From positions 310,001 to 374,000 of the forward strand of contig JAQGEQ010000380.1 in the NCBI GenBank assembly GCA_034620365.1: a stretch of 64,000 bases of DNA, read 5' to 3'. The notes beneath the pieces were generated by a model. That model was not told the DNA's origin and did no database searches. It worked only from the letters and a program-made list of their open reading frames with translations. A program made the position numbers and the translations under genes. Below, piece by piece: positions 29,201-44,200 of the stretch (the stretch's first letter is position 1; each line of letters begins with the position of its first letter). This DNA comes from Pegea sp. RAD2-039. Taxonomy: Eukaryota > Chordata > Thaliacea > Salpida > Salpidae.

Positions 29201-32200
29201 ATAATCTAATTATTGTTCAGTAAATGCTATTTGTGGTAAACAAATAATTTTTGTAAATTGCTACTAGTCATTTGTCATAAATTTTAAATATATTTTATAT
29301 TGAAAAGCTTTTATGACAGCTTCATATAAATAAATTCTTTCTCTGTTTTATTATGTTTATAAAACCGATAATATGCTTAGTTTATTCTACTTTTGTTTTG
29401 CGTGTGTAAAATTAAAGTAAAAGGATAGAACCTGCTTCAGTTTACTAAAAAAAGATTAAAAAGTTTCAGTCTATGAAGATCGTTTGTTAATATCTTACTT
29501 GAACTTGGCAAAACTGTCCGGACTATTTATCATTTTTTTACTAAATCATTTTCTGTATCTTCTTCGGACAGTTTGCTGAACTTTTAAGCTTCTGTAGTTA
29601 AGCATCATAACTTCTTTCTGTAGATTTTGTGTTGTTCATATCATTCTTATAGTCTTATCGAAGTTATGCGAGTTAACTCCCTTCAGAGACTAACTGACGA
29701 TTGATAGTAAGCGATGAAAAGGGGCGCATCACAACAGTATTGAAAGGAAAGATTTCAATCGACACTAACTAGCTGATAACAAAGACTGAATTTTTCTTAT
29801 CACTTTTTCATTTATCTTTACAATTGCTAACAAGATTAACCATATAATAAAAGTTAAAATGGTTTTCTGGGTCAGTAGAAAATTCAATAAAAACAACTAA
29901 TAAATCATAACATGATAAAAACAAATCGATTAATATAAATTTAAACTTATTTAAAGCAGAGTACTTCTTATTAGCAAAAAGCTGTTGCTCTAAAATTATT
30001 TAGTTGCTTATAACTTGTTTATTAGTTCATGAACTTTTGGTCTTGTCAGCTTTCTTATTTGAACATGCTGCGTGTTCGGTTACATGGTAGTTAACAAAGT
30101 AATCCAGCCATCCTATTACGGTTCTATCCCTAATCAACTTGGCAACCTAATTTCATAATCTAATATTATTTTGTTTAAAAGGATTATGTAGCCAAATATA
30201 TGTTGCATGTCTAATTTAGTTTTTCTTCTTCGATTACTTGTAATGAACTTGTAATTTTAAGTAATAGGTTATATTTTAATACTCTGTACATAGCTTTATT
30301 ACTAATATACGAAACGATTTAGAGTAATGCAGGAAATCTGTTCATCAGTTGTAACAATCAGGTTACCACCTTGTGTTAATCCTCGTAGTTTTAGCTGTCT
30401 AAATTCTTTGATCTTATATATACCTAGAATGATAGGATCTTAATCCAACATCTTTTCATCTATAATAATTGCTTTTACTTTATGAACCTTACAAAAGAAT
30501 TTTTCGTGGAGCAAAAACTGTTTTTTTGAAATTTTCTTTGAATTCATTGTTTCCTAATTAAGTAATCTTCAAAATATATAATTTAGAACTCTATTGATTT
30601 TTATCTACTTTACTTTTTTTACATAATTAGCTGATCAACGAAATAAGTAAATTTATATTGCTCGATTTTTTTTTGCATAAAGTTTCTTTCTCTTGTATCT
30701 GCATGCTAATTTAAGTGTCATTTCTAGTTTTGCAGTCATTAATTAACTTTTATTTACAAACAGATAGAAATAACTTATTCAGGATTTACATTAGATTAAA
30801 GATGCATAGTAAGACATTAAAATAACAAAGTGAAGGTTTTGTACTTTAATTTGTACTAAAATGTTGCCCAAGTCTGACTACTTTAATTAGCAAATGTAAA
30901 TGTTTTTAGCTTATCTAAAACAAATTATCAACTTTACAAAACAATAGAAAATAAATTGTTCAATCATTGTTTTGTAAACTTTTTGCAAAAATATCAGACT
31001 TACTCTAAAAATATCTCTAAAACGTTTAAACTAGTTTATTTCAAGATCAACGGACACAGCAGTTCAATACATCAATCATAAAATTTAATGTTGTGTTAAA
31101 TTCTAGATATTGTTTATTTATATTATATTACAAATCACTCTAAATAAGAGACAGATGAATGTCTATAAAATCAGTAAAGAATTAGAGGTATAAAGTTATC
31201 ACACAAAAGCAAAATACAACAAATATTTCCCGTAATTCTCTTTCATTATATGAACTTTTAAAATTTGCTTAACAAGGCCTAACAGCTTCTGAAAAATTAT
31301 GAATCATAGCTTGATATCACTTAAGAAGTTTTCTAATAAGCTGGGAAGTAATTTTACAGTATGAACAATAGTTAACGATAGCCTTTGTTAGCACTCGAAG
31401 TAGCAGTATCTATTGTCAATTCATCTACAGCTGTTATAAGCATCAAACATTTTGATTTTGAAGCTTTACATCAATTTTTTTCAGTGAGTATCTGACTTGA
31501 AAGAAAGACTTAAATAACTGAGCTCAATTGGAAAAGAATAAACATAGAATGAAATTTATAAATTCTATAACATTCAGAGTGTTTTAAATACTAACTACTT
31601 GGTTCAAACTAGATTAGATTATAGTAAATGCTTTTAAGAGTTATGTTTAATAGTAATGATAATATCTTCAGTTTTGTAATTTGCTTGTACTTGTTCAGCA
31701 AACTCTAATGAGTAAAAGTTACATGCAAAGTATTCAGAGAAGAAAATTTGTTTAGATACGATAAGAGGTCAAATAAAAAGTTTCTTAATGTATTTGCATA
31801 CAGAATTTTCAGGTAACCAAAATTAATTTTGATAAGTAAATATTACGCTTTCATCAAAAAACCACGTTCGTTTATACTTTCATATTTAAACTTGTATGAC
31901 ATCTAAAAAAATACTTAGTTGATGATATATTCTTGGAGAAATATTCTTCTTGAAAAATAGAATAAACATTTTGATGGCAATCTAAACAAAATAGTTTAAA
32001 AAATTTTATTTTCACAAAAAGATTTTGACTTTTAAAAAGCGTTTATATTGTCTAAAAATTAATTTCTAACTTTGTTAAGCTTTCTTTATTTTTTGAAGTA
32101 CATCAAAACTTTTAAAACTACGAATATTTGAACTGATATAATTTAGTTCAGTACGGCACTAAGTTTTTTTAAATGTAAAAAAACAAATATTTAATACAAA

Positions 32201-35200
32201 AGTGTTTAAAAATATTTTATAACAAATATTATAAGATACTTTTATTTATTTGATTTTCGAATTTTAGAACTTCACAATGTGAGTTATATACACCCACTTC
32301 TTAAACATAATAGCTAAAATCAGTATTTAACTATAGTGAGAATCACTTTTAGATTTGAATATTAGTTTTATAAATGCTTTGACAACAATAAAGCAAGTCA
32401 ACGTCCTTTATCTAATGCAATGTTTCTAGTTTCAATATTTTGCTTTCTGTTACATAGTAGGTGATAAATCCTATTTCTTAGTATATAATTTATGTTAAAA
32501 CTGTCAATTTTTTTTATGTTTTATTATAATAGCTGCAAAGTTATTTTCTGATTTAAAATATTTGACATTCTTTTTTATCATTAAAAGTAAATTGAAAGCT
32601 TGGAAAAAATGTTAGTCTTAAGTCTAAGATTTTCAATGAGATAGATTTATAAGCTGCGCTAATATATCCGGTGAAGCAGACAGAAAGTAAGAAACAGAAT
32701 AAACATTTGTTTCATGACCTCTGTGAGTAGTGTATTGTGCTTCTATTTAGTATCTGTCTTCAATTTCTTCAGAAAGTAACGGCTGATAAGTATTGAAGAG
32801 CATAAACCCAACCTTCCTCTACCGACTAAAATGACCAATTTTAACCAGATCACTCATACATCATCTTCTTGTCTTGCTTCTCACGTATCAGTGTAGTTAC
32901 TTGGTGAAACATCAGAAAGACAAGTTCCGTTCTTACATTTACCTGTTGTAATTCTAAACACTGATGTGTTCACCTGTGTTGGCATTTAGTCAATACTCAG
33001 CAGATGCTTTATTGTATTACATTTATTAAATGTTAAAGGTAGCAAGCTGATAATTAAAAATTCAACGAATCAAGTAAAGAAAATTGATTTATTTTATTTG
33101 TATTGTTTTACAGTAAACTCAAAAGTAAAGCTTACGCAGTAGCTAAAAGATTTCATCAGTCTCTTTAATATGCTTCCAACTCAATAATTTATCATTTTTA
33201 TAGTAAAAGTGTATTGATGCTCAATATAGTAAATTTAATCTTACTGTATAAGCAAACACTATTTTATTTTGTCAATCATCGAGTTACCATTTGAAAAATA
33301 TATTAGTAGTTTATCTTTTGTATCTGTTTGTTAGGAAGTTGGATGCAATGATGTAGTTGGATCTCGGAGTATACAAGATATGTGTGGAGTCTGCGGAGGC
33401 GATAACTCAACATGCAAATTACATGAAGGTAAAAATTTAATGTGAAAATTGCGATGAAGTAATCTTATTATGACATAGTAACTAGTTGTTTATTGATTTA
33501 ATACGAACAAACTTAAAACAGATGAAATGTGAACTAAAATAGAAGATCAGCTATTTAAATAAACAGTTATTTCGTCTCATTATTTCTTCCGTAGAGAATA
33601 TTAATGTGAAACCCAGTAATGTACCCATAAGTTTAATTTAATTTTCACTTTTTTCTAGTTATCCATCAACAAACTCTTAACTAAATGGTTAAAATTTTCA
33701 CAAATTATAGAATAAGCAATCAATCAAATTTTATTATTTTCAAAAAGAATGAAACTATCTTACATAGTGATAGCCTGAAAATTGAAATTTATTATGTTAA
33801 GATTTTACACTAGCTCAGTATCTCATTAAGATTTCTTAGATTATCTAAAACTATTAATTATATTAAGATCATTTCTTTAAGTCTTCCGAATATCATTTGT
33901 ACATTTCTGATTTATTTTCAGTTGTATGGAAATATTTGTTTCGAGCAAAGGTTTTTAGGTTTAATTTTTTGCTGTTAAACTTTAAACTGTATTTGAATTT
34001 TTTAATTAATTATCAAGGTGGATATTTTAACTGGATTTTAAAGTTTTTGTTTTAAACTAGAGATTGGGTGGTCTCTCAGCCTTAAAACTAATTTTTAGTA
34101 ATAACATTTTAATTTAAGCCTAAAAGCTTTTTCAATTTATGAACCAAAAAAATAATAACTTAACTCAATCAACTAACCACATGAATGAATGACTAAACTG
34201 TGCTACATTAAAAGAAAATTTTAAACTTTGTCGTGTTAACTGATTTTGAAACAGCTTATTTTCACTGAAAACGCGTAGTAATAATAATATCTCTTAAAAT
34301 GGAATAGTGAAAAATTCGTAGTTATCAGTAAGCACTTACTTATTTTACCTCTAGTCAAAAATCTTAGTGATTACCGCACAGTGTATTTTATACACATAAA
34401 CTCATCAACAACAGAAATTAACAATTATTTTAAAAGTGTAAACTATTTTTAAATAAACCTCTTTCTGAAGATAAACGATACGCAGTCTCATTTTTATTAA
34501 TTACACTAAACAATAGAATTCAGATCTACACAATTTAAAGCGTAAAATTGAAATTAAAATTTATTTGGTGGTTATCATCGTTAAAAAATTACTCAAAATA
34601 ACTTTTATCACTACTAATAATAATGATGAAAGTATTACTTCATTAAAAACTTGCTATCAAACTAGCTTTTAACATTGCTTTTCTACTGTAAAGCATAGAT
34701 AACTGCAAATATTGACTTTTTAAGCTTTTTAGACCATAAATCTTGAAGTACTGTTAGAAATACCTTGAAAGTTGCTTACATATGGTGTAGAAATCTTAGA
34801 GGAACTTGACTGAATCATATAAACACAAAGTGATATCTCTTGTGTGAGGAATTCCAAACACCCGTCTTTCAAACTGAAATTTGTAGTACGTAAAAAATAG
34901 AAACTTTATGCTTGATTTAGTTCAAGTTAGCAACAAAGTTAAAATCAAAGTACACAGTTTATTCAAAATCCTTTTTTGGTTACTGATTTTTGTTATCATT
35001 ACAACGCAATTATAAGTAATTGCGGGTAAAAGTAAAAAACTGGATCTCACAATTTATTCATAATTAATTTTACCAACTTTTACTTTCATATACAATTAGA
35101 TGGAAAGATTTTATAACAAAACAATAAACTATTTTTGTTGATTTTTATTTTCAAATTCTTCTTTAAAAAAATAAGTTTCTTTAGTTCATCTTATTCAAGC

Positions 35201-38200
35201 AAGTTAATAATCAGTTGAAACTTTGTGACACTTAAAAGAAGACCTTATCGGTGGAAATGATAACATAAGCGTTGAAAACTTGACTTATTACACTAAATTT
35301 CTCAAGCTTGAAAGATAGAGTGAACACAATGCTGATAAGCAAGATTATCGAATATGATTGCTTTTGATGTTACTGAATACTCATTTAGGATACACAATGC
35401 TTAAAGGTTTGATTAATATGTTAGATTTTCTTTTCGACATCATACATCATGTTTTGTTTAAAAATCCCATAGAATGTATCAATCTCCAAGTGAATCGACA
35501 AAAATTCCACTTGATTAAGTTGTGACTGTAAACTTCAAAACTGTTTTTGTAGCAACAGTAAATTATTTGATGTTCCACTAAAATTGAGTCAGACTCAAAT
35601 AATTCTAAAAGTGATCTATTTTAATTATCATAGATCAACTTCGAATAATTTTAATATAATCTTTGGAGCTTCATGAAATTAAGTCGTGACTATTTTTCAG
35701 ATGCTAGACAGCTTTTAAGTTTTAAGCAAAGTTTTAATTTATAGAAAGTAAAATTATTATTTGTATTTACATAAAGTTTATCAATAATCAAAGAATATCT
35801 TGAGCAAAAATTGAATTACATTTAAACATTTTTACAAATTATTTTCGTATAATATGTATAATATAATTGAAACTATGTTTTACTGTATCTTTACTGAGTC
35901 AGAACAATATGTAAATACCATGACATCTTAACGAAAAAAATGCTTGGCCTTTGAGGTATAAAACGCGGATTTTTTTAATGATTAAAGTACATCAAAAAAC
36001 ATTAATCTAGTAAGAAAATCTTAGATTGTAAAACCTTTGAAAAGTTAACTAAAAATAAACAGACATTTAAAAACGATAACAAAACTGCTACCCATATTTC
36101 TATATTTTCAATTTTTCACTGATTTCACAGTAAATTTCATTTCTTATTAAAGCATTAGATCAAGGTTTTAGTGAAGAACTGAAAAGTATTATAGTTAGAA
36201 AATGATCGCAAATGCGTCTGTCTAAAACATAATCATATCAATTGCCTTCAGGATATTACATTTTGATAACAACAGCCATCACTCATTAGGCAGTTAGAAA
36301 GACCACACCAACAGCCGTTTCTATATAAAAATTAATTATCTATAGATGACTATCCAATAAAACATTTTAATGTGCCGAAATTCTAGTAAATCGAACACAG
36401 TAGCTGTTAATCTGACTAAAAGAATAGTCAGTGGTATTATGACAACAACTTTATGTACTATTTGATCAACATGAATTTATGGCCAGCTTTATTAAGTTTT
36501 AACATTATTTTATTGAAGGTTGTTTAATTAAATTCAGTTTTTAATATCATATCGATTGCATAGATTTTAATAAAAATTTTATAAATGAAAGCAAAGATAT
36601 AAAATTACATAAAACTAACAAATTGGTTATTTTTGAAAAGGTTTTAGAATAATATAAACAGTAGCGATATTAATAAAGTGTATAATTAGATAAGTTTAAA
36701 ATTTATGTAGTAGCAGCAGAATGATAGGTTGAAAAATAATATTTAATCCAAAAAATATTATAATTATATTATTATAGAGTCAAAATAAAAAATATTTTAA
36801 GATGAAGCACAACACAAGTTATTAATTTATTGTTCTTCAGCATTGACAATCTACTCTTGAACAAAAACAATTTATTTTTTCTTATCGACACCAAATGGGT
36901 CGTTACATGATTGAATTATAAACTTATCACAATTGGTTTGGTTAATAAGTCAATAGTAACTTACTTTCAAGTACTTTACTGTCAGTGTACCTTTGTCTCT
37001 AAAATATACTTCTTAGTAACAATAAAAACAGATCTAGTAGTTGCTTACACTTCAGGAGATATTTGTTTATTAGATTAAACATATTCTATCGGCCCCTATT
37101 CATTTCAATTAATTCATACTTTTCGTGAAGTAAAAATAATCGCAAAAATAAAATATTTTCCTCTGTAAAAAAATCCAACTGAAAACTTCAAAAAACTTAA
37201 ATGATTTGTAATTAAGTTCTTCCGATGTAATATAAGTATCCAATTACACTATACAAACTCAATATTTGCTGTTCATCTGCTAATACTTGTATAATATAAA
37301 GCGTCTCGTTTGCTTTTAGCCGTAGAACACTTTACAGTTTCCCGTAAGTTGTATAATCCGACAATTAACCCAACTTGTATTAGTCGGTAAAGTGGTAAAA
37401 TGAATCATGTCAATTAAGATTATGAAATTTCTATTATTTTATTTTACAGGACGTTACCGTGTTCAGTACATGGATCTTGGCTTTACAGATATCGTTACAC
37501 TGCCCCCAGGTACAAGAAAAATCAATATCACCGAGTTATCATCCAGTAGGAACATTTTAGGTAAGTTTGAAAAAAGTCGAATAGAAGTTTAGAGCTTCGT
37601 AAAGAGAAGCATACTTTTAAATGCGGTGTTTTCAAAGTATAGCGAGTCTATTTAACAAGTGAATAACTAGCTGAAATTTGCTTGTTCAAAATGAGTCATT
37701 ACAATGTTTAATGTTGTTCATGTATATGTTTTTAATATAAAAATTGGTATATACTTGATACAAAATAATTTCAAATCTACCATGAAGCTATTTACTATTA
37801 ATTATTTCGATCAACATATAGATTGAATCAAATCACAGTAGATTTGATAATTTAATCAACTCTAAAATGTTTCTTTTCAAACTTAAGTAGAAAATGATGA
37901 TAGACCATTTTAGTATTCGGTAGTTAGGTAATGGTTTCTTCAAAATGAATTCAATGATGAAATGATCAGATTTGTTGAAAACATAATTGTTTATGGTTTA
38001 ATCATTAATTTATTCTCAGTTGTAAAATATAAAAGTTAAGGTTTTTGCTTTTTAACCGTCAATAGGCAGATAGCCAAAAAACCTTAATTATTTTAAGTGT
38101 AAGACTTTTTAATTTAATGAAAGACCTTTTAAATCTAGTCCTTGGCATATCATTTTCTAAGAACCAAACTTTTTTTAAGTTATTACGAAAATGCCTGTCT

Positions 38201-41200
38201 GTTTATGTTGGCTTTATTACAAAAAAACGTTAGATAGCATTTAGATAACCAACTAGTTTTTAGCAAATTGTATTTAATTATAATTTAAATAATGAAAAAC
38301 AAATGTATGGTTATGTAAACACCTTTAAGGTAATTCGAAAAATATCTTACAGTAACACTTTTAAAACCATTATCGGGTATACTTACACACATTAAATGCC
38401 AACAAACTCAATATGTAAGCTATTAGTTAAATGAAAAATTATTATGTAATTTATATTGCAACAATACGTTATCATCTATACTTGAACAAAATTGACAGCT
38501 CGTATTATCTTACTAGTAAAAAGAAAACTTTTATATAAGTCAAAATGTTGTAAGTAGTCAAAAATATTTATAACTAACAAAAAGTAAGGCAAAGCTGAGA
38601 TTAGTAAGTTTTTCAAAGTCAATAGATTGAGAAGTAACTGCAACCAAAATTTCTCTCAAAAGCCCCCTTATTTAAGTCTGAACCATGATTTATTTGCTTT
38701 TTAGTTTTTAAAGAGTGGAGACATAAGTAAAAGTTCAATATTGTAGGGCTGCCTCGTAATACTTTGACCCTAAGTATCTTCACAAGCTCTTTTACTGTTC
38801 TCACTTTACTTGTAATATGATTTGAATGAGCATTTAAACATCAAGAACAACAATAGGATAGTCATCATACCAAATCATTTATATTAGGTTGGTAAAAAGG
38901 AGCATCCTGGCTCACCTCTAAAGCTTCTTAGATCAAACTTAGAACCTGATTTAGATTGCTGATAAGAAACCAGAGAGCTTGTACTTCAGTACTTACTGAC
39001 AGAAAATAATAAATAATAAACTGTGGGAAAAAGCTTAATTTTACGCAATTATTGTTTCTAACAATTCCTTTTTCACTGGCTTATTTAAATACATCGATGC
39101 TTTATGATCAACTTTTAGTTTTGAAAATAAACAAGCCTAGCGTTTTTAACATTTTAATATTTCTAAAGTTGATTAAACTTAATATAATTAACAGTTTGTA
39201 AAGTTAAAATAATTTTTAAAGATTGCTAGTATTAACTAAGCAAAAATGAACTTAACTCTTTTCAAACAAAATAAATTGAAAATTATTCTCAAGATTTTAT
39301 AAATAGAATAGTGAAAAGAAAGTAAGTAAAATGTTCCACGTAAATTGGAACGATAATACTCAAGTAATTTTCGTTCTATAAATGCGTTTAATGAAAGTAT
39401 CGGCATAGATAATAATATACAGTTTACTAGCTCCACTCTAGTTTGTGTATCATCAAATCACATCTCTGTTAGAGGATTCTACTCAATGATAATGTCATGA
39501 CAAATATTATTTCAAAACTTTATAGAATATATCAATAAATTAAAGGCTGTAAAAACTTAACGAATTTTATATTAAAAAGTCACATTTCACATTACAGCAT
39601 TTGATCACTAAGAAAGAACTTAAGAATAGAAATAGATAAACTCAAGTACTTCTTTCTAGTTTAGTTTTAAAAGTTATTTACAGAATTAAAAAAATTATTT
39701 AGTCTTTTCAAAACTAACTTTCAGTTTTTATAGCAACATGAAAAAGATGTAAAAGTATAGTAGCTTGATAAAGTTGCTGCCTAAACTAGATTTCCAGACT
39801 GGCTTTTCTTTTGAGTAGTAATCATTAAGCTTTAAGGATTAAGTACATAAATATAAAAGATAAAAGAGCTGTTAAAAATATTAAAAACGATCAAAAGGAA
39901 CCAAGTTGATTTACCAACTAGAGTAATTGAAAAGAATCATTTATCTACATCAGGTTAATTATGAAGTTTAAAGTACTTGCTGATTATTTCTATTAACTGC
40001 AAACAATGTTTGATTAAATAATCAATCATTAAAGAAACCCACAAATTTAAATCTATTAGCTTAACAATTGGTAGGGAAAATTTACTTGCTAACGTCATTA
40101 ATCCAAAACTGTACGTAAACTGTACTTCATCAATAAGAGCAGGTAAACTAGAAGTTAAAAGATTGTACCAACAATCTGCGTTTTGCACATTTGAATCTCC
40201 AAGTCTACAACAAACATAACAAAGCACAGTGTTGATTTTTGACATAAATTTTTGAAATAGCTTATCAGCGGAGACTCTGCGTTTTATTTTGCTGTTGAAT
40301 GTAAATACCAAGTCTATAAAAAGAATTGTTGCTATAAGCAAAAAGTATTTTACGCTCGGTTATGCCTGTGAAAGTTTTATTAAGCTGTTACTGAAAACGA
40401 ACATCAAAGCTTCTAAATATCTTCAAAAACACTTTTTGTTGAAAACTACAGTTAGTCATTTTGAATAGCTTCAAAATTATTACAAGCTATCATGGTTTGA
40501 ATAAAAATCGTGACAGACATCAGCTTTTTTATAAATTTGAAATAGAAAGACTTGGAAAATTTGATGCTCGTTACAAGAACGTAAATGACATCAATGGAGC
40601 TGCTTCAATCTTTTTTGCACGCATCACAAGAAAGAAAAACAGTTTTAGAAATTTGAAGGAATAACAGACCGGTTGTTAACAATGGATTAAAATTGCGGTT
40701 TTCAGTGAATCATCAAAACGACAGCTCAAATAAACGTTCTCTCAAGTCACAAAAGTTAAAATAATTACAAAATATCCTGTGTAGTTAGTCAAGCTGAATA
40801 GTTTGTTGAAACAAATGTCAAATTTATGGCGGAAAAAATTAAATGTAAAAGTGTTAGATGTAAAAAAAAGGAGACTAAAAAATATTTGTAAATAAAGCTT
40901 TAGCAAAGCTTAATTAAGTAATAAAACCTGAGCTTAAAAGTAATAAGTGGAAACAAACCACAGTTTTTTTTTTTATTTAATTAGCTGTAACTTAAACAAT
41001 GAGGTTAGGAGAAAAATTGAAAAAACTTTTCAATCAATGTGTTTTTATAACCATTACAACAAATATTTCTTAAGGAGAGCAAAAAGCGGATCCAAGATAA
41101 TATCCATCGCATTTACGTAAAAAAATTACATAATAAGAAAGCCAAGAGTATTTCTCTATATATCATTCACAGCCATTCTTAAAGCCTTTTTAATAATTAT

Positions 41201-44200
41201 AATATTTTGATATTTGTTAAAGACAGGTTTATTATTGATGTTAGATGGAAAAATCTTATTATTGATAAGATTATTTATGTAATAATGAAATATTTATAAT
41301 TTGACTTTAGTTATCAAAACATTCTAAATTTAAACATTTTTTCAGCTATTCGCTCAACCAGTGGTGAATTTTATATTAATGGAATGGCTGATAAAGGAAT
41401 GTTTGATCCTAGTAATACTTATTTTATTGACAATGTACCATTTATGTACAAGCGACCGTTTGATTCTAATGAAGGAGAAACAATTTTATCAGAAGGTCCA
41501 ACTAGATCTGAACTTCAAATACTAGTAAGTGAAAATTCACTAAAAGTAAAATTAGAAATATATTTTTTATGGTTTCAAAGATATTTACTCAATTATTTTT
41601 AGTTGAATATCTGAATATACATAAACAAAATAATTGCTAATTAAAGTTATCTTTGGATATTTTCAGACATGGTTTCATATAATTTACAAGACATTTTTTT
41701 ATCTTATAACAACTAAATAAGATTATGGTCTCCAGTATTTAATTTGTAGAAAGTAATTTTTAAAAACCATTGCAGAATTAAATAGTTTTAACTTTTTTGT
41801 TAAACATTTTGAAGTTATATTGTTTTCATAACAATGTTTTCTAACTTTAACTGACTTTTTGTTAGGTGAGTATTACTGCTCTATAAAAATTCATTTTTCA
41901 ACAAGTTTAATCATCTATCTTTGTACAGACATAATTAAATTTGTTCACACATTTTTAATAGCTTTTTGCGGTAAATTATTTAATTAAAGGGTATACAAGC
42001 TAAATTAGTAAAATAGAACTATTTGCAACTAGATTACTTATTTTATGAGAAAGATTCATTCAATTGTTATACAAGTTTGACAGCAAACTTTTCAATTTAT
42101 ACTAATTGACTATTATTTATTGTAAAACAAAGATTCAATTATGTAAAAACGGTATTTAAAAAAGCTATTAAAATAATTTTATTAATTATTTTCATTACAA
42201 TATAAATAAAATTTAAGAATTATTGTTTTTTAATACTCCCTCATCATTTGCAAATACTTTTTACAAACAATTTTAAGAAGTAATTTTGACTAAGTTTATA
42301 CTGTTGATGGGAATTACTTAGCTAAATGCATTTGAAACAGGCTATATGAAACAAAGTTGCCTAAAAATCTTTATATCGCACTTGAAACTTTTAAAACAAT
42401 CAGCTTTTAAAAAACAAGCTTTAAGCTTTATCTTCTCAGAAAAAGTTTGTTATCTGTTTATATCTTAATCACTTGTCATGAAACAACTTTAAATTGGCAA
42501 TCTCTTCATAATAACAACTTTTCCAATAACCTACTTGACCCCAGAGATAATTTGTTGAGAATGTTTTTTCAGTGTCAACGATTTTGTGTATTCTAGTTAC
42601 CACAAAATGACTCAAAAGATAGTTCATACTAAGTCATTTGTTGTAAGAAATAGAAACCTTTCCTTCAAAATTTTTCTCACTTAGTTTTAAACTGAATGAT
42701 TTGTTAAAGCTTGTAGGCTATCAATGAAGCACATGGTGTAGCATATACTTTTATAACAGAGAATATGTTTATATTTCAGTATTCAAACGTTGTATGAATA
42801 ATCTTCTTATAAAACACTCCTTATCTTTTTGTTTAAGTTCTTTTTTCAACCTATTAACGCACATTGTAGATAAGTTTAAGCTAGGATAAAATTCAGTCAG
42901 CGAATTTGTCAGTAACTTTTTAAAAAGCTCATAAAACAAATAGCAAATAAAACCTAAATTAAGTTCTACCGATTTTTCATTGACCAAAAGTTTTCGTCAA
43001 TACATTTTCTAGTTTATTCTTACATTTTTGATAGCTTCATGTTAAATATTTTAGCATTACTTTTGTATTTTTTTCTGTTTTAAATTTTTATAGACCTTAA
43101 CATTAAAATATCTCTAGATAATGATTTTCCAAACCTCTTCTATCTCAATTAACCTTTCTTTAAGAAAATTGAAAGTTTGTGAATATAAACATCAAATAAT
43201 AAAATTTGAAGACAGTTAAACGAAATAATATACAGTTATTTCCTGTAATTTTTCAAGATTTTCCAGCTTAAATGTTTTCATTACTTGAATTTATCAAACT
43301 TCTTTCTCTTTAATACTTTTAAGCAGCTGTGAATATGAGACCAAAAAATACCTAAATGTTCACAATTATGTATTTTACTCACATAAACTTTATAAGTAAA
43401 TACCATTAAGCTATTTAATGTTTTTCTACTTATGTTATAAAGTACTTGAAATTGATTAAACAATGATATTACTTTAAAGAAAATTTAACGACAAACATAT
43501 ATAAATTTCATTATTTAAATGTCGTTTAAACATAATTGTTAAATAAATAAAAACGTTTAAGGGTATTTTCTGTAATAGCAGAGTTCTGTTAAGCTTAATG
43601 TTTCACGAAAAATACTACGAGCGATTATATTACAATTTAAATCTAATATTCATTTTTGGAACAAATACTTATTGGCAGTTTTCTTAAATGTTAACAATAT
43701 ATTTCGATTAAGATACAGTAGCTACACAAATTTATAAAGAAAATTGAATAATAAACAAAACATAAAAGCAACAAAATGACCAACTGAGATATCTTGCCAA
43801 AATCAAAAATAATTGCTTTTGAATACAAAAAAGAAACAGTTTAACTTTAGTATTTAAATTGTCAAAAATGTTTCTAATTTGGGGAGCATTTTATTGGCAA
43901 ATATATATAATTCAATTTTCTTTTAGGAAAATGTTGTGATTATCTACTATTACACCGTTGGCATAAAAAGGGTTTTTTCAAAATGACATTGATGAATGTA
44001 GCTGTAGAACTTTTTGTTTAATCAAACTTAATCAAACAATATTTAAGTTTATGGATTGAATCCTGTTCAATATAGCATCAAAAGGTCAATGTTTAATTTC
44101 CATAAAATTGTTTGGGGACATAGGGATGTATATTCATTAAAGGTTAATATAAGCCACTTATAATATTATAAAAGCTCCTTTGAAACCCTAAGTCTGTTAA

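Larger units (their letters stand above)
12784..33334 (+). other. ADAMTSL intron 5 (20.5 kb), holds an alternative first exon
   Basis: The largest intron in the window, GTAAGT..TGTTAG, splitting the cysteine-rich domain between CVDGRCL and EVGCNDVVG. It contains an alternative ATG exon (24617-24715), a patch with CRE and Grainyhead-type sites (17.45-17.58 kb), a GC-richer nested inverted repeat (20482-20558) and several hairpins. Apart from the alternative exon I found no coding sequence I could support. Confidence 0.85.

Noticed and set aside
39955-40341. 128-codon antisense open frame in intron 7, the longest unexplained one in the window
   Set aside because: It opens with TTG, has no upstream in-frame ATG before a stop and shows no domain. 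A CACAG acceptor lies upstream, but an in-frame stop follows it. One frame of nearly this length is expected by chance in so much AT-rich DNA.
40461-40664. 67-codon + strand frame in intron 7
   Set aside because: Starts with TTG, no splice context and no family features.
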